The translations under genes were made by a program, and so were the position numbers. Below are positions 48,266 through 61,655 of a stretch of DNA of 64,000 bases, piece by piece. Numbering within the stretch: position 1 is the first letter of the stretch; the number at the start of each line of letters is the position of its first letter. The DNA comes from Vanilla planifolia (taxonomy: Eukaryota > Streptophyta > Magnoliopsida > Asparagales > Orchidaceae). The notes below the pieces were generated by a model, which was given only the letters and a program-made list of their open reading frames with translations, searched no databases and had not been told where the DNA came from. The stretch spans positions 28,749,912 through 28,813,911 of the forward strand of contig CM043865.1 in assembly GCA_023846275.1 (NCBI GenBank). The letters are read 5' to 3'.

Positions 48266-51200
48266 TCATGCCTCTTGCACGGGCAACTCGCCACAGTCCA
48301 CGATCCTACAGGGGCGTTTTGGGACATCGGATCGGCTCGTTTCCTGCGCCTCGATCTTCTTCAGGACGTCCATTCCTTCCAGGACATGGCCGAAGACGAC
48401 GTGCCGGTTGTCCAGCCATGGAGTCTGTTTCACAAGCCAACAACAGCCAGTTGAGTTCGCAAACTCACTTCTATATTTTGCATTAGGGCATTCTAAACTA
48501 CGATCAGATACTTGTGAGGAAGAATTAGAATTTAGCAGCTACCTTCACAGTGCATATGAAAAACTGGCTCCCATTTGTGTCCGGGCCTGCATTAGCCATG
48601 CTCAAGACTCCAGGTCCTACATGCTTCACTGAAAAAACCCTCATGGCATCAAGAAAAGAAGTAGCAAGAAGCTTACCTACCATTTTATGAATACCCATTG
48701 ATGAAAGAAAGGAACAAAACAAAGCTGCATGATCAAAAAGCTAATTACGAAAGAAACTTTAAGACAGATGTCAAGTCTGAAGCGTCACCTTGAAAAAGCA
48801 TACAAAACTGGAGAATATCTATATTAATGACCGACAATTAGCTAAACTGAGCTGAAGAACCAAGCCTATTTCAGTAGCTTAAGTTTGAACTACTCAAAGC
48901 TTGATATTGTAAGAATAAGGACTACTCTTAATATAATATAATCACTACTCATTTAACTCCAATATAATGTTAATTTAACTGAGTACGACACATAATCTAA
49001 AGGGCAATGACTAACTGAAAAGCTAACTAAATCTACATTAATTCCTTTAACAAAGCTGAAGGGTGCCATCAAAAAGAGGCAAGTTGAATACAAAAAGGAT
49101 GATGGTGAAATGACCATTATCATAGAAGCATGTATGAAAAATAAATGGAACTTACGTACATGAAAAATTCTCATCATTAAATCGTGAGCCATAAATACTT
49201 CTTCCTCCTGTACCCTGCAGCAGATACCAAAAGACACCTCTTGTTATGTAAATAGGAACAGCTTTCATTTCATCTGGAATGTTGGAAAAAAGAGAATGAG
49301 TGACTAAAGCAGAAAAAAATAGTATCACCAATGTGTTGGATTACTATAAAGACTTTTTAAATAGAAAGCACTTAGGTTCCATTTCTATGGTTTTCTGTAG
49401 TTTTCCAATGAGGAAACCAAAAAAATCTAAGTGTAAGACGACATATTGGCGAATTTCATCTTTGAAAAGGAAGAAGCAAACTTGCATTCATCATAAAAAC
49501 TCAAACTAGTAGCACTGAAAACAAAACACCTTTGAATATGTTGCTCTTCTTAATGCCAAAATATCCTTATAGCCCACTAAGTTTATTTAAAAAGTACATA
49601 ACATCAAAAAATAAGTCTAGTAAATAATGATAGCTGAACCAATTAAAGCACCATGCAAACCTAATAGCCAAATGAAGAAATGTAATAGTTAACATACATT
49701 GCCACGCTCAAAGTCTCCACCTTGAATCATGAAATCCTTGATAACTCGATGGAAGGAACATCCCTTATAGCCAAAACCTTTCTCTCCTGAGTGTTCACAG
49801 CATAAAGACCAATTATAGAAATAGGCATACAAACAAATCAAAGGATACACTTCACTTGAAAGCCTCACCAGTGCACAGGGCACGAAAATTTTCAACAGTT
49901 CTTGGAACAACATCTCCAAAGAGGCCAAACACAATTCTTCCAGCAGACTCACCACCAATTTCAACATCGAAGAAGCACTTATGTGTTGCCTTTGCCTGAA
50001 GCTCTAGAACCTAAGGAAACAAAAAAACAAGGAATAAAAATGTCTATCAACCGACAATACAAGCATTTTTTATAAACAGTAAGGAAACATCTATTATATG
50101 AATTAATTCTTTCAGCATTTCCTTAGAAAATCTCCAACATCTCTTTCCGTTGGGCTCATAAACGCTACATATGAAAATTCCTCTGTGACCTCAATTTGAT
50201 TCTCCTAAAGAGAAATGCCTGCCCACAATAGCTTCAAGTAGTGGAATTGAGAAGGGACTACAGATGAAAAAGTTCATTGTCATGGACTTATTTGACAATG
50301 AAACAGAGGTGAACGCAACTGGCCAAGAGAAGGGTTTGTTCGAGGAAACAGTAAAGGAAAATGACCATAGATCAAAACGGTGCTACTGATGTTTGAGAAA
50401 CTAAGAAGTATATTTAGCTAGAGGCACACAATAAACTTGAGCAACTAATGGTGGAATTCCTAAAATTTTCAGTACTTTGCAAGTTTTCTCTTACTTGTAG
50501 AGGCTCACATCAAATTGGGAGGCTTGGTTGCCCCCCTTTTCTTTTACAACAACAAGCACTGCCAATCGTGAATGATTCAAAGAAGTCAATTCTTTCTCGA
50601 TCAGTGACCTTCGAAGAGTCACATGAAACTATTAAATTCGAGACTAGAATACTCAATTTTCAGCTTTATTTTCTGATTTGTTTTAAGTTCTCTGGCTTGT
50701 CTCTTATACTCAAAGAGTTTATTGACATGGTCCTTTTCAAAAAAAGTGTCAATGAGTTTTCTTGAAGATTTCATCCATGCTTTATGGTGCATATTTCAAG
50801 TGGGGACTAATCCCTAGGTAAGACCTATCAAAACAAGAATTGAATGTGTTATGAAAAATTTCTAATATTGCATCATTAAATCTTTGTTTCTGCTAAACAA
50901 AGAAAAGACTAATCTAATAATTTTTGGTAGTTCCCAAGGTTGCTAAGATCAAGAGGAAGTCATATCAACGATCAGCAAAACATGGATGTGGTAATTAGAT
51001 AACATGAAGGAATCTCAACAAATTTGAATGTCAAACAATAAAGTTGATGGATCGTATCACAGTCTACTACAATTGTTCGATGAATGGGACGTTCATATTA
51101 TGGATAATTGATTTCCTCTTGGTGGGAAAAGTGGTCGAGGATATTAAGGTATGTTGGTCAGCTACACCTTAACTTGGGTTGGGTAAAGAATTGCCAAAGA

Positions 51201-54200
51201 AATTACCTCCGACGATGATAAATGATGATCTGAGTGGGCTAGGTCACAACAATTACTGCTGTCATTATGAGAACACTATGAATTGTTACTGTCATCATAA
51301 GAACAATAGGCATAAATTGCTGTAATATGCCATGGAATGTCTATATGTTCACATTCAACTTTGCAATTCTGAAGATGCATTATAAATGTGGGAGCCTCAA
51401 TGAAAAGCTTGTGAGAGTTAGAGGTGTTGTGCTCAACCTTACTTTGCATTAAAATGCTCCTGAGTACTTGTATTTTCATGCATGTCTATTACAAATGCTG
51501 CCAATGTTGAAATGCATTCAGAGAAAAGATGGCCAACAATTGAATTTGATACAAAATGAAAACAAAAATAGAAGCATGATACTCCCACAATCTTTCTCAA
51601 TACAATGATGTCAAAAGGATAATAAAAAGTTCAATTCACAAGTTCCAAAAATGTCCTAAAAAGTTCTTTGCAAATTCATTAGTGATAAGGTCTAACTATC
51701 TTACCAACTAGACAATTAATGTGGCAAGCATAGAACCAAGAATCCCAAGTAGCTGAATCCTATTGAAGAAAGAATGGATCCTAGGGTCTTAATTGGAATA
51801 TGGTCTCTAGGGACCTATTACAAGGTGACGTGGGAGATGATATGTGGGTCAAGCTTGGGAGTTACTTTCAAAACACACAATCTCAAGACCATCCAGAAAA
51901 AAGAAGGATGATGTTGGGTAACAATACCAAATATATCGTGATATTAAAAATTAGGATTAACACGTCCTATTTTAGCAAGCTACTCAAGATCAAATTACCT
52001 AAGAATCCTAAATATCTAAATCTTGTTGATGAATGGATCATAAGGTCCTAATCAGAATATGGTTTCTAGGGGCTTGTTGATGGGTGAGGTGGGAGAGAGG
52101 GAATGGGGGTCAAGCCTAGTAGCTACATTCAAAAAAAAAAAAAAAAAACAAACTCATGACCATCAAGAAAAAAAGAAGGTTGATGTCAAGAAACAATGCC
52201 AAATATACTCATGATATTCAAAATTAGGATTAACACATGCCCTATTTATCAAGTTACTTGGGTTCAAATTGAATCATCAAGAATCCCAATTAAAAAAATT
52301 TTGCTGAAGAATGAATCCTAAGGTCTTAATTGGAATATCTTCTCAAGGGGCCTGTTAAAGGGATGAGGTGGGAGAGGAGGATGTGGGTCGAGCTTGGGAG
52401 CAACTTTCAAAATACACAATCCCAAGACCGTCAAATAAAAAGAAGGTAGATGTCAAGAAACAATGTCAAATGTAACCATGATATTAGGAATCGAGATTGA
52501 TGCATGCTCTATTTTGGCAGATTACTCATAATCAAACTAACTAAGAATCCCAAGTAATTGAATATTGTTGAAAACGGATAATAGGGTATTAATTGAAATA
52601 TAGTCCTTAGGGGTTTGTTAAGGGGGTGAGGTGGGAGAGGGGGCATGGGGGTCAAGCTTGGGAGCTACTTTCAGAAAACACAATCTTAAGATTGTAAAAA
52701 AAATTTAAAGCTGATATCATGAAACAATATCATATGTAACAATGATATAAGGAACTAAACCCAACACATACCCTGTTTTGCAAGTTACTCATGATCAAAC
52801 TAAGTAATCGAGAACCCTAACTAGCTAAATGTTGTTGAAGGACAAATCTTAAAAGTCTTGATTAGAATATGGTCTCAGAGGGCCTATTGAGATGGGTGAG
52901 GTGGGAAAGAGGGGCAAGAGGTCGAACCTAAGAAATACTTACAAAAAATACAATCCCAAGACAGTTAAGAAAAATGAAGGTTGATGTCAAAAAACAATTT
53001 AAGATATACCCATGATATTAGGAATTGAGATTGATTAATGCCTTATTTTAACAGGCCACTCTGTATCAAACTTAGTAATCGTCCCAAGCAACTAAATCTT
53101 GTTGAAGAACAATGGTGACAAATAACTTGTAAGTAATTGATTTCCTCTTATTAGGAAAGAAGATTAATGATATCAAGGTTTACTGATAGGTTACAACCTG
53201 AAATTTGGGAAAGCTAAGTCATAACCATTGTAGTTGTCATCACAAGAACAACATTCATAAATTGTTTTCATCATGAAAACAATAATCATAAATTTTTGTT
53301 GTAATGAAGAGAACAATGGCAAAAAATTGTTGCATTGTGACATCGAATGCCTCCATGTAGGTATTCAACATTTTGCACGGAAGTTGTTTCTTAGAAAGGC
53401 ACCATAAATGAGGGAGCCTTGAGGATGTAGTTTCATGAAAAGTAGGAGGCGTTGTGTTCCTACTTGTATAAGTCGCATTGGAGATCTCTTTATTCCTTAT
53501 ATTTTCCAGCATGTCTATCACAGTTTTCAGTGCCACTGTTGAAATGGATTTTCAGTAAAGATAAATTGAATCTGAAACAAAAGTGTAAACAAATGTTTAA
53601 AAGTACTAGCATTATAATCTCACAATTTTTGCAATACAATGATTTCAAAAAAATCATTAAAATCTATCTCCACAAGTTCCAAAAATGTCCCAAAAAGTTC
53701 TTTGTAGATTCATATATGGGCTATTCCAAAAATGACTAAGGTACTAACATTTAGCATAACCATCATTCTTTGAAGGTGATAACGTCTAACTATCTTACTG
53801 ACAGACAATAATGTGGCAAACTCAGAAACCAAGAATCCAAATTAACCAAAACTTGACGCACAATGGATCCTAGGGTCTTAACCAAAATATGGTCTCAGGG
53901 GACCTCTTGAAGGGGTGGAGATTGAGCCAGGGAGCTACTTTCAAAGAAGACAATTCCAAGGCCATCAGGAACGAAAGAATGTTGATGTCAGGAAACGAAG
54001 AAGAATTAAATATGATAATCAAATAGTTCTATTAAAAGGAGGACAACAAAAAGTTTATTTGGTACAGAATCAAACAACCCCATTTGCTCACGTCTTTATC
54101 CGGAGAGTTGGTGGCAGCTGCGCAGACCATCCTCCGACGTCCAGCCATAACACTAGACACTGGCCAGCTCGCGGTACTCAAAACGGAATGTTGGACTTCT

Positions 54201-54415
54201 GCGGTTCTTGCTCCCCTAAGCCGGACTGAACCAATTGTCACAGGAAAAACCTTTAAAAAGTCACATCGCCCGCAGAAAGCCTTGCCGGCGAAGCTCCCCT
54301 GAATGAGTAAGCAATCAGTGAGAGAGCAAAACAACGCGTTTACCAGAGAAGAGAACTAACGGTATTCACGGAAGAGAACAACCTTCAGAGCGGATGCAGA
54401 GAAGGAGCACGACAT
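48266..54415 (-). CDS. CYP20-2: Chloroplast cyclophilin CYP20-2-type peptidyl-prolyl isomerase
   Basis: Seven exons: 54415-54383, 54298-54092, 50010-49869, 49786-49698, 49214-49160, 48628-48543 and 48424-48266. Phases are consistent and give 256 residues. Exons 1-2 encode an 80-residue Ser/Arg-rich transit peptide. The rest is one cyclophilin domain with the active-site segments [24 protein letters not shown] and [12 protein letters not shown]; the catalytic Arg, Phe, Gln, Trp and His are present. The ending [20 protein letters not shown] is characteristic of plant CYP20-2. It interconverts prolyl cis/trans bonds. In Arabidopsis CYP20-2 is a thylakoid protein found with the NDH complex. Intron 2 is 4.1 kb and contains a tandem array; intron 3 is only 82 bases. 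Its 3' end lies about 0.7 kb from the PSB27-H2 start on the same strand. Confidence 0.93.
51100..53920. repeat. ~267-bp tandem array in intron 2 of CYP20-2
   Basis: The phrase GGATCCTAGGGTCTTAATTGG and its variants recur at about 51776, 52037, 52315, 52577, 52844 and 53864. The first five are spaced 261-278 bases, each followed by a GGTGAGGTGGGAGAG-like and CAAGCTTGGGAGCTAC-like segment. A second, longer unit (about 700 bases beginning TTGATTTCCTCTT, at 51107 and 53137) brackets the array, so a composite of about 2 kb has itself been duplicated. No protein is seen. Confidence 0.75.
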
Positions 54416-55397
54416 GGCTGCGTAGAACAAGGGCAACAAAAATAGACGACGAAAGGAAAGTAGGAAACAAGGCTTTCGGTTTATGTCATTTATCCACACC
54501 GCAAACGTTGCGCAGGCAGCAGATGATAACCGAGGTTAGGGCTTCTTTATTACGTTAGAAAATTAGCCGTCAATTTCTAATTGAGAATTATAATGTAATT
54601 TTATCACATTTTATAATTTAAAAAAAATTACATATATATATATATATATATACAGTTCATGATTAAATCATTAAAAAAATGATGATTGAGTGTTATCCTG
54701 TTTAGATGGACCCATTTGAATGTATCATGTGTTATATTAGTCTACAAAAAAGTGTTGCTTAGATTATATAGAACTCACAATAATGCATCCCATGGTTTAA
54801 TCGTTTAGATTAAGGAAGCTCATGAAAATATGTATTCATGTTGGATGGATACCTGAAAGGTGACACATCTAAATATTTGAGTTAAAATTAATCTAACTCG
54901 TTAAATAATAAAAATATGGAATGTATAAGATTAAAAAAGTCATATAAATTTTAGAAAGTTAATGGACTAATGATAAATATTAATTTAAAAAAGTTCAAAA
55001 TGTTAAGAAAAACACACATAATAAATAAGGAATAAGGTTTCAACTTAATCATTATATTATATTTCAAATACATATTGTTTTGTATATTTGTAATGTATTG
55101 TATTTTATATAATATACATATATGTTATTGATCAAATATATGATATATCCTTAAAAATATATTATTTAGTATTAAGATTATGTAGATTTTAATCTATGCA
55201 AATTTTAATGATTAACTCAATGTATTTTGTCTTAACAATTATAAGTTATGTAAATGAAGCTCATGAGACTATGAAGAAGCCAAAAAGAAGATGTTTAACA
55301 ATACAATTTCTTTACTTTTATATAGATTATTATATTGGGGTTTGATCATATATGATAGAAATTATTAGGTTAATTTAAAGAGATGTTTGTTAATGCA

Positions 55398-55434
<37 letters not shown>

Positions 55435-58400
55435 AGATTTAAAAAAAAACAAATGACATCTTATTTTAAAATAGGATGTCACAATTTTGATGGGTAAATT
55501 TGAGTTTGTTTAATCATAATCCATCTTTATAATTGGAAGATAAATTTAAGTTATTTTATTAACATTATGAAAGATTTGATTATTTTTAATGGATTATACA
55601 TACAATTCACAATTATTTATATATCAATATTTGTTGTTGTGTTCTTAAATAATTAAATATGTTTAATTGACAATTCACTATACACACAAATTTTGTTATT
55701 TATTGTCATATCTTTAAATGTTGATATGTTAAAGTTTTGCATAACTAATCTATATGTTATAATATCAAAGATTAAACATAAATAAATAAAAAATTGATAG
55801 CACAAATTTTTTTCAAACGAGAAAGTGAAGGCTAGAAATCCAAATCATACAAAAACAAAATTAAAAATGTTATTTTTTAAAATATAACACATCTAAACAA
55901 AATATCTACATATTAAATCCTTATTACAAATATTTACAATAATCTCATAGATATGCAATATTAAAGCTAATTAAAACTTTCATAAAAATATATTACGTAT
56001 AACTCATACAAAAGCATACTATAAACTCTACCCATTAAATCTTCTTGTGAGCCCTATCTCAACTTGAATAAGTTTTGTTTTTTACACATGGGCCAATCTC
56101 ACATGATCACTCATCTCAAAACTATTTCAACTTTTGTTGTAAGACTTCAAGTTTAGTCAATCCTCTTAAAAGTAATTATCGATAGGATTAGTAGTTACCT
56201 TAGCTAACAGTATACTCACAAATCACTTAAAGGATACAATATAAGGCACCTTGATTTGGAGTGCATGCATGCATGCTGGGAACCAAGCACACATTGAGGA
56301 ATTGGACCTAAACATGGGTGGAAGTGATTTTCCATTGCATGTGTGAATTTACAAGGAAGCTATTACAACCAATAAGGCATGGAAATAATTGGAAACCACT
56401 TACGAACAAAAATCCCTCCCAGTGACATAACAAGGGCTTGAACCCATGACCTTGGTGTTGATACCACTTGTAGAATCTTAAGCATTACCTATTTTTCTAA
56501 AATAATTCCTTATGAGAAGGGCATTTACATTAGCCTTATAATGCATTCACAATTCCTCAAAATGAGTAAGCACAGGGCATCTAGAAGGGAACTTCACATA
56601 AATCCATTGGGAAGATGACAAGTTGAACCCAAACCCCCATGGAAGCCACTTACCACCAGATGCATTAACCCATAAGGAAGCCACTTGTCACCAACATTGT
56701 ATGAATTTATAGTGAAGCCACTGATTGCCAACAAGGCATAGACCAATTATTACCCAAAACTTGAAAAGCATGGGGAGTGGATGCTAGATAATATCTCAAA
56801 AAAGAATCCCTAGACAACGAGTGATTTATTGTAAACTTCTAAATAGAGAGACATAAAAATGAATTATCTTATGTTGACCACTAAAAAAATTAATAATAAT
56901 GTTTATATTAGATGTTAGGATGTTAAAATATTAATATAGTTTTTAAAAAAATTCTACTTGAATTAGAATGAAATGACATAAACAAATAATATCTTGATAT
57001 AAAGAGACTAGAATGTCATATTTGGTATCAGAGAATAACACTATAGTATTTTAAAATAGATTAAAGATAAACTAAGCAAAAACTGGTGTGTTTATAAAGC
57101 TTGGGACTCCATAAGACATGAACTAAATGTCAATTTATTTATTGAGAAAGGAATTACTAGACAATTATGCCATGTTAGTTATTAAGAAATTAATTCTAAT
57201 GTTTATATGTAATGTCATGATTTTAAAATGTTGAGATACCAACATATTTGTATTGCTTATAAAAAAAATAATATTTTTGTATTATATCTATGTATATTTA
57301 CTAAGATTTGACTTGAAGTTTGAAGATTAATTATGGATTCTCATGCTTATGATTTTAATCAAAATATTTTAAAAAAAATAAAAAACAACTAAAAAAAGAA
57401 ACAATAAAAAATTAAAAAAATTAATAAAATAAATAAAATAAAATACCATCATCTCATAAACCTAATGTGTCCTAAACTTTTCATATTATAACCAAAAGTT
57501 TCTAATACACTAACACTCTTATATCATTTCAATCTATAATCATATCAAGAAATAAGATTTAGCAAAATATATAATGCATATGAAATAAATAAATTCCCAA
57601 AAAATCCTTGAATTACATTTGGTAGTGTCATTCATCACTAGCATGGGTTATTTGATAAGATGAATCATCATATGGATGTGTAATATAGATATTATTATTC
57701 ATTTTATATTGATAATAAGCCTCTTCACTAATAAATAAATAAATCTTATATTAAGATAATATTACATTCAATTTAATTTGTTCAAACTAATTTTTTTCTA
57801 AGCTTTCTTAGATGAGAAAAATCATGACCTCTAGCAAGAAAATCCTTTTGGTAATAAACATTTTTTGACAAACAAAAACTATTATTCAACCTAAATTATT
57901 TGTTGGTGTTGAAAGCATTGATATTGATTGAAATCATATACTATTCCTTAGCCATTTCTTCTATATTTTATCTTTATTTTACATCTAAACTATTGAGTAT
58001 TCGATTAGAGATTCATCTCAATTACGATAGAAAAATTGAAAATTGGTGCAACCTACCATGATATTTCATATAAGTGAAATCAAATTTTATTAGATTTCAA
58101 ATTCTTTAATTTGTTATACAACATAATTAAACTAAGACTTAGAAGTAATCTTTGTATGGTTAATCATGTTACATATCACATACTAAATTTTTATTTAACA
58201 TCATAATTTATATACAAGTAAAAATTTGTCACAAAAATTTTATATTTTTCATTAAATAAAAAATGAATTTAGAAAAATGAAATGAACTAAAAAAACTCTG
58301 TTGTTTGAACTTAAAAAAAAATCAAATTTTAATTAAAAATAAAAATCATAAAATTAAATTTACCAAATCAAATAAAAAGCAGTGTCATAAAATATGTCTA

Positions 58401-59090
58401 ATTTTATCCTGATTAAATATATAAAAAATTAAAAATATTTTAAAATTTATTTTTAGTTGCAATCATTATCAGAGAATAGAATATATAAAATACTTCAAAG
58501 ATTCGTTTACGGTCATTGAGATTTAGAAAAAAGTTAATAAAAAATTTCGCAAAAAGTCTTTTAAGCAATGTATTAAAAGAATTTTATTTGATAAACTGTA
58601 ATCGAAAAACATTATTATAATAATTTGAAAACTTTATATATATATATATATATATAAAATAAGATAATTCTTTTTTTTAGAAATATAAGACTAAAAAAAC
58701 AGAACAAGTTTTTAAATAAATAAAAATTAAAAAAACTGACAATTCAGTAAACGTCTTGACTTGCGATGACGGAGGTCAATTAGAGCGTCAATGGGAGGAG
58801 GCCCAAACAGCCCACAGAAGACTTCATACAAATCATGCACTACGATAAATAAAAAATCATCAATTTTTAATCAGAAAAAAAGTTTTTTTCCCCACCAAAC
58901 CATTATAAAAATGATAAAGTTTTGATCTTTATAATAGTTTATGCATTAGTCCAGTCGAGATGCAAGAAAACGTCCTCTAGCTTTCCTACGAATCCGACGG
59001 ATAACGCATTATAAGAAAGAGTAAAGCGAACGTTAATGCAGTCGGCCGGCTTTTGAAATGCCTGCTTCACGCACCTCACCTGCCTGTTGC
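54416..59090. other. AT-rich intergenic DNA
   Basis: The first 130 bases are probably the CYP20-2 promoter. Beyond them there is no supported gene. It contains (TA)n at about 54634-54652 and about 58636-58656, (ATT)n at about 55407-55431, and a relic of an LTR element near 56.4 kb. The last 350 bases become GC-richer towards the next gene's leader. Confidence 0.55.
56250..56520 (-). mobile_element. LTR-retrotransposon relic: LTR end and primer-binding site
   Basis: On the minus strand an LTR-like end CTACA (56473-56469) is followed after two bases by TGGTATCA (56466-56459). This is the start of the site complementary to initiator methionine tRNA used by most plant LTR elements. The next bases read CAAGGTCATGGGTTCAAGCC. 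No coding region follows. Confidence 0.45.
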
Positions 59091-59099
59091 TGGGCGGCT

Positions 59100-59211
59100 T
59101 TAGGTCTTTTCTCCTCTTTGGGCTATTGTCCTGTTTTCTTCTGCTTTCAACTCCGTTTCTTGTTTCCCTACGCCATAGATTCCCGTTACTGGACCGTCGT
59201 CTCCACCTCAG
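59100..59211 (+). other. Probable 5' leader exon of the VTT-protein gene
   Basis: A GC-richer, pyrimidine-rich stretch ends CACCTCAG/GTAACC at 59211/59212, a good donor. The matching acceptor is the GCAGCAG just before 61640, placing a roughly 2.4 kb intron in the 5' UTR. That intron holds a 34-base T run (about 59251-59285) and (GA)n at about 60118-60167. The start of the exon is not defined. Confidence 0.5.
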
Positions 59212-59248
59212 GTAACCTGTACGTTTAGTCTGATTGATGTAGCACTTA

Positions 59249-59287
<39 letters not shown>

Positions 59288-60120
59288 CGTACTTTTCGAG
59301 AATGCTTTAGGCTTAAGGTACATATGCCTTCCTTGTTTTGATCTCATTTCAGTACGATGCTGTCCGTTCCGCCCTATGTTGGATGATCGGCTTTTTTTTT
59401 TTTGGGTTAGGTTATGAGGAGTTAGAAACTGTACCCGGCACAGAATGGTAGAAAATAGCAAACACAGCCTACCTTTATTTACTTCTTCTCCGCCAAAGCT
59501 ATTTTTTATTGAAGAGATGTTGTCTCGTACTTAAATTCAACAGTTATATTATTCAAATTCAAGAGTTATCTTAAGTTAATATATCTTTTATGAAATAAAC
59601 ATAAGATTTTTATGGTATTCGCTTATATAAATAGCAACTATGAAGACAATAACAGACATAGCATGATCCCTGACATTTCCATTCATTTGGTAAAACCTTT
59701 ACTTTGTCGATTTTATTGACAACTTAAGAGTAACAATCTTGGTGATCGAGGCTTTATCTTGGTATCATTGTCTTTGTATGTTGACGATCTTCTTTATCGA
59801 TGTAAAGGTTGAGATCTTTGTTACATCATTTGTTTATATTTTTTTCTTTAATATATTTGCTCTGGGAGAAATTTGAGTAGTTTTTTTGTGATAAGGATTT
59901 CGATATACTTTGAGATTTGTGGAAGATAGCTTTTTTGTGATGAGGATTTTTAGTTGATGAACTTTTTAGTAGTTTTAATAGTAATATCAAATCACAACAC
60001 CTCATTTATCTCAAGATAGCTAAGAATATCTCATACATATGATACTTGAGGGATTTGGGAAGCGTTTGGAATTTTGGGTGAATCCTTTAATCTCTAATAC
60101 GTTGAGCTTTTTGTTAGAGA

Positions 60121-60172
<52 letters not shown>

Positions 60173-61655
60173 ATATATTTTTTAGTGAACAATTTTTTGT
60201 TTTTCCCTCTTTTAGCTTTGGATCAAGTCCCTACATTCCTTCCCATATTTCACTTTTTTTATAGCACCACCATTAGTTGTTTTGCAACAAGAGTTTCCCT
60301 TTTATCAGTGGAGTCATGATTCACTGTTAGCTGTTTATATTTTGGAGGACAACTTATTAACTGCACATGTGGGATGCAATCTTTGGATTTTTTTCATGGG
60401 AGTAACAGCAGAAATAGCATCATTTTTGTGCTTCAATTTGTGAGGAAGACAATTATTTTAATGTTCCGGGCTCTTATCTTTATTTTTTTTTTACCAAGGA
60501 AACCTGTAAACTCATGCCATGACAACTATATTATTTCAATGGAACAGTTACCATTGATGCTAAATTTAAATTTCTATCTATTTCTGCATTGTTGTCAGGT
60601 GATTTGTTATTTATGATGTATTATTGTAGAATCAAATATCCTGCACTGGGCATGCAATAATTGGATTAATGCTATAATATTTAGGAAAACAGGTAATTGT
60701 GTATTCAGTTTCATTTAAGAGGCTGAAACTCTTTAGTAATTTGGTTAAATGCAATTAAATTAAGCAATATTTCAGCATGAATCACAACTGAATGAATGAA
60801 AAAAAAGGCAAAAAAAATGACAAAAGAATGGATCATTGTAAGTTGTTTATTGTACCTGGTCCATCTTGCTCTAACAAAGTTTGGATTAGAAATCCTGTTG
60901 TTTCCTATCCTTTGATTGTTACAAGTTATGTTCAATTTATAGGAAGGGTGCAGTGTAATTTGTGGCTTGTATTCAAGCATTGTGCATGCATCCTTTTAAT
61001 TTTCTCTACATTTTGGCTTGATTGTTCCCTTTACTTGCCTTTTTTTTAGATGCTTATTTATCGACTATTCAAATCATGCTTTATCCATTGGTGGATAACA
61101 TGCTTTGATGTTGCAGCTTCAGATGCTTAACTATAGAACTTGAGATATCCGAGATTGGTATTGGTGTAAACTAAAGAGAAGTGGGTTTGATTTATATAAG
61201 AGGTGCTGGTCCCAGTTTGTGAGATCAATTCATTTGATACTGCTGTCTTTCTGTTTTACTATTGGAAATAAAACCATCGCTATTGTTGCAACAATATGCA
61301 GATTGCTCAAATTAGTTTTCAATCCATAAAGGGTTGGAATGTAAATCTTGTTGTTTCATGGTTTCTGAAAGAAAAGCTGAATAAAGGTTACCCTAATTTT
61401 ATAATTCAAGGGCTACTCTGAAGGTTCTAAGTCATAACTCAGAACCTATACTTCATGTTAAATTGCCAAACTTGCTTAAAGAAGTTTTGTGGTGGTATGT
61501 TTACATGAAAACATAGAAAACATAAAACATGCGACGATACATAACCATTTCTCTTTTCATGTTTTATTGCAAACATGGAAGTTGGATTCATTTTAAATCA
61601 CTTTTCATTCTAATTTCTTATTTTTACCTTCGCAGCAGACTTTTAGACTCCAAAG

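Noticed and set aside
59246..59461. 71-codon minus-strand ORF ending in poly-lysine
   Set aside because: The lysines come from the poly-T run in the leader intron of the VTT-protein gene; there is no domain.
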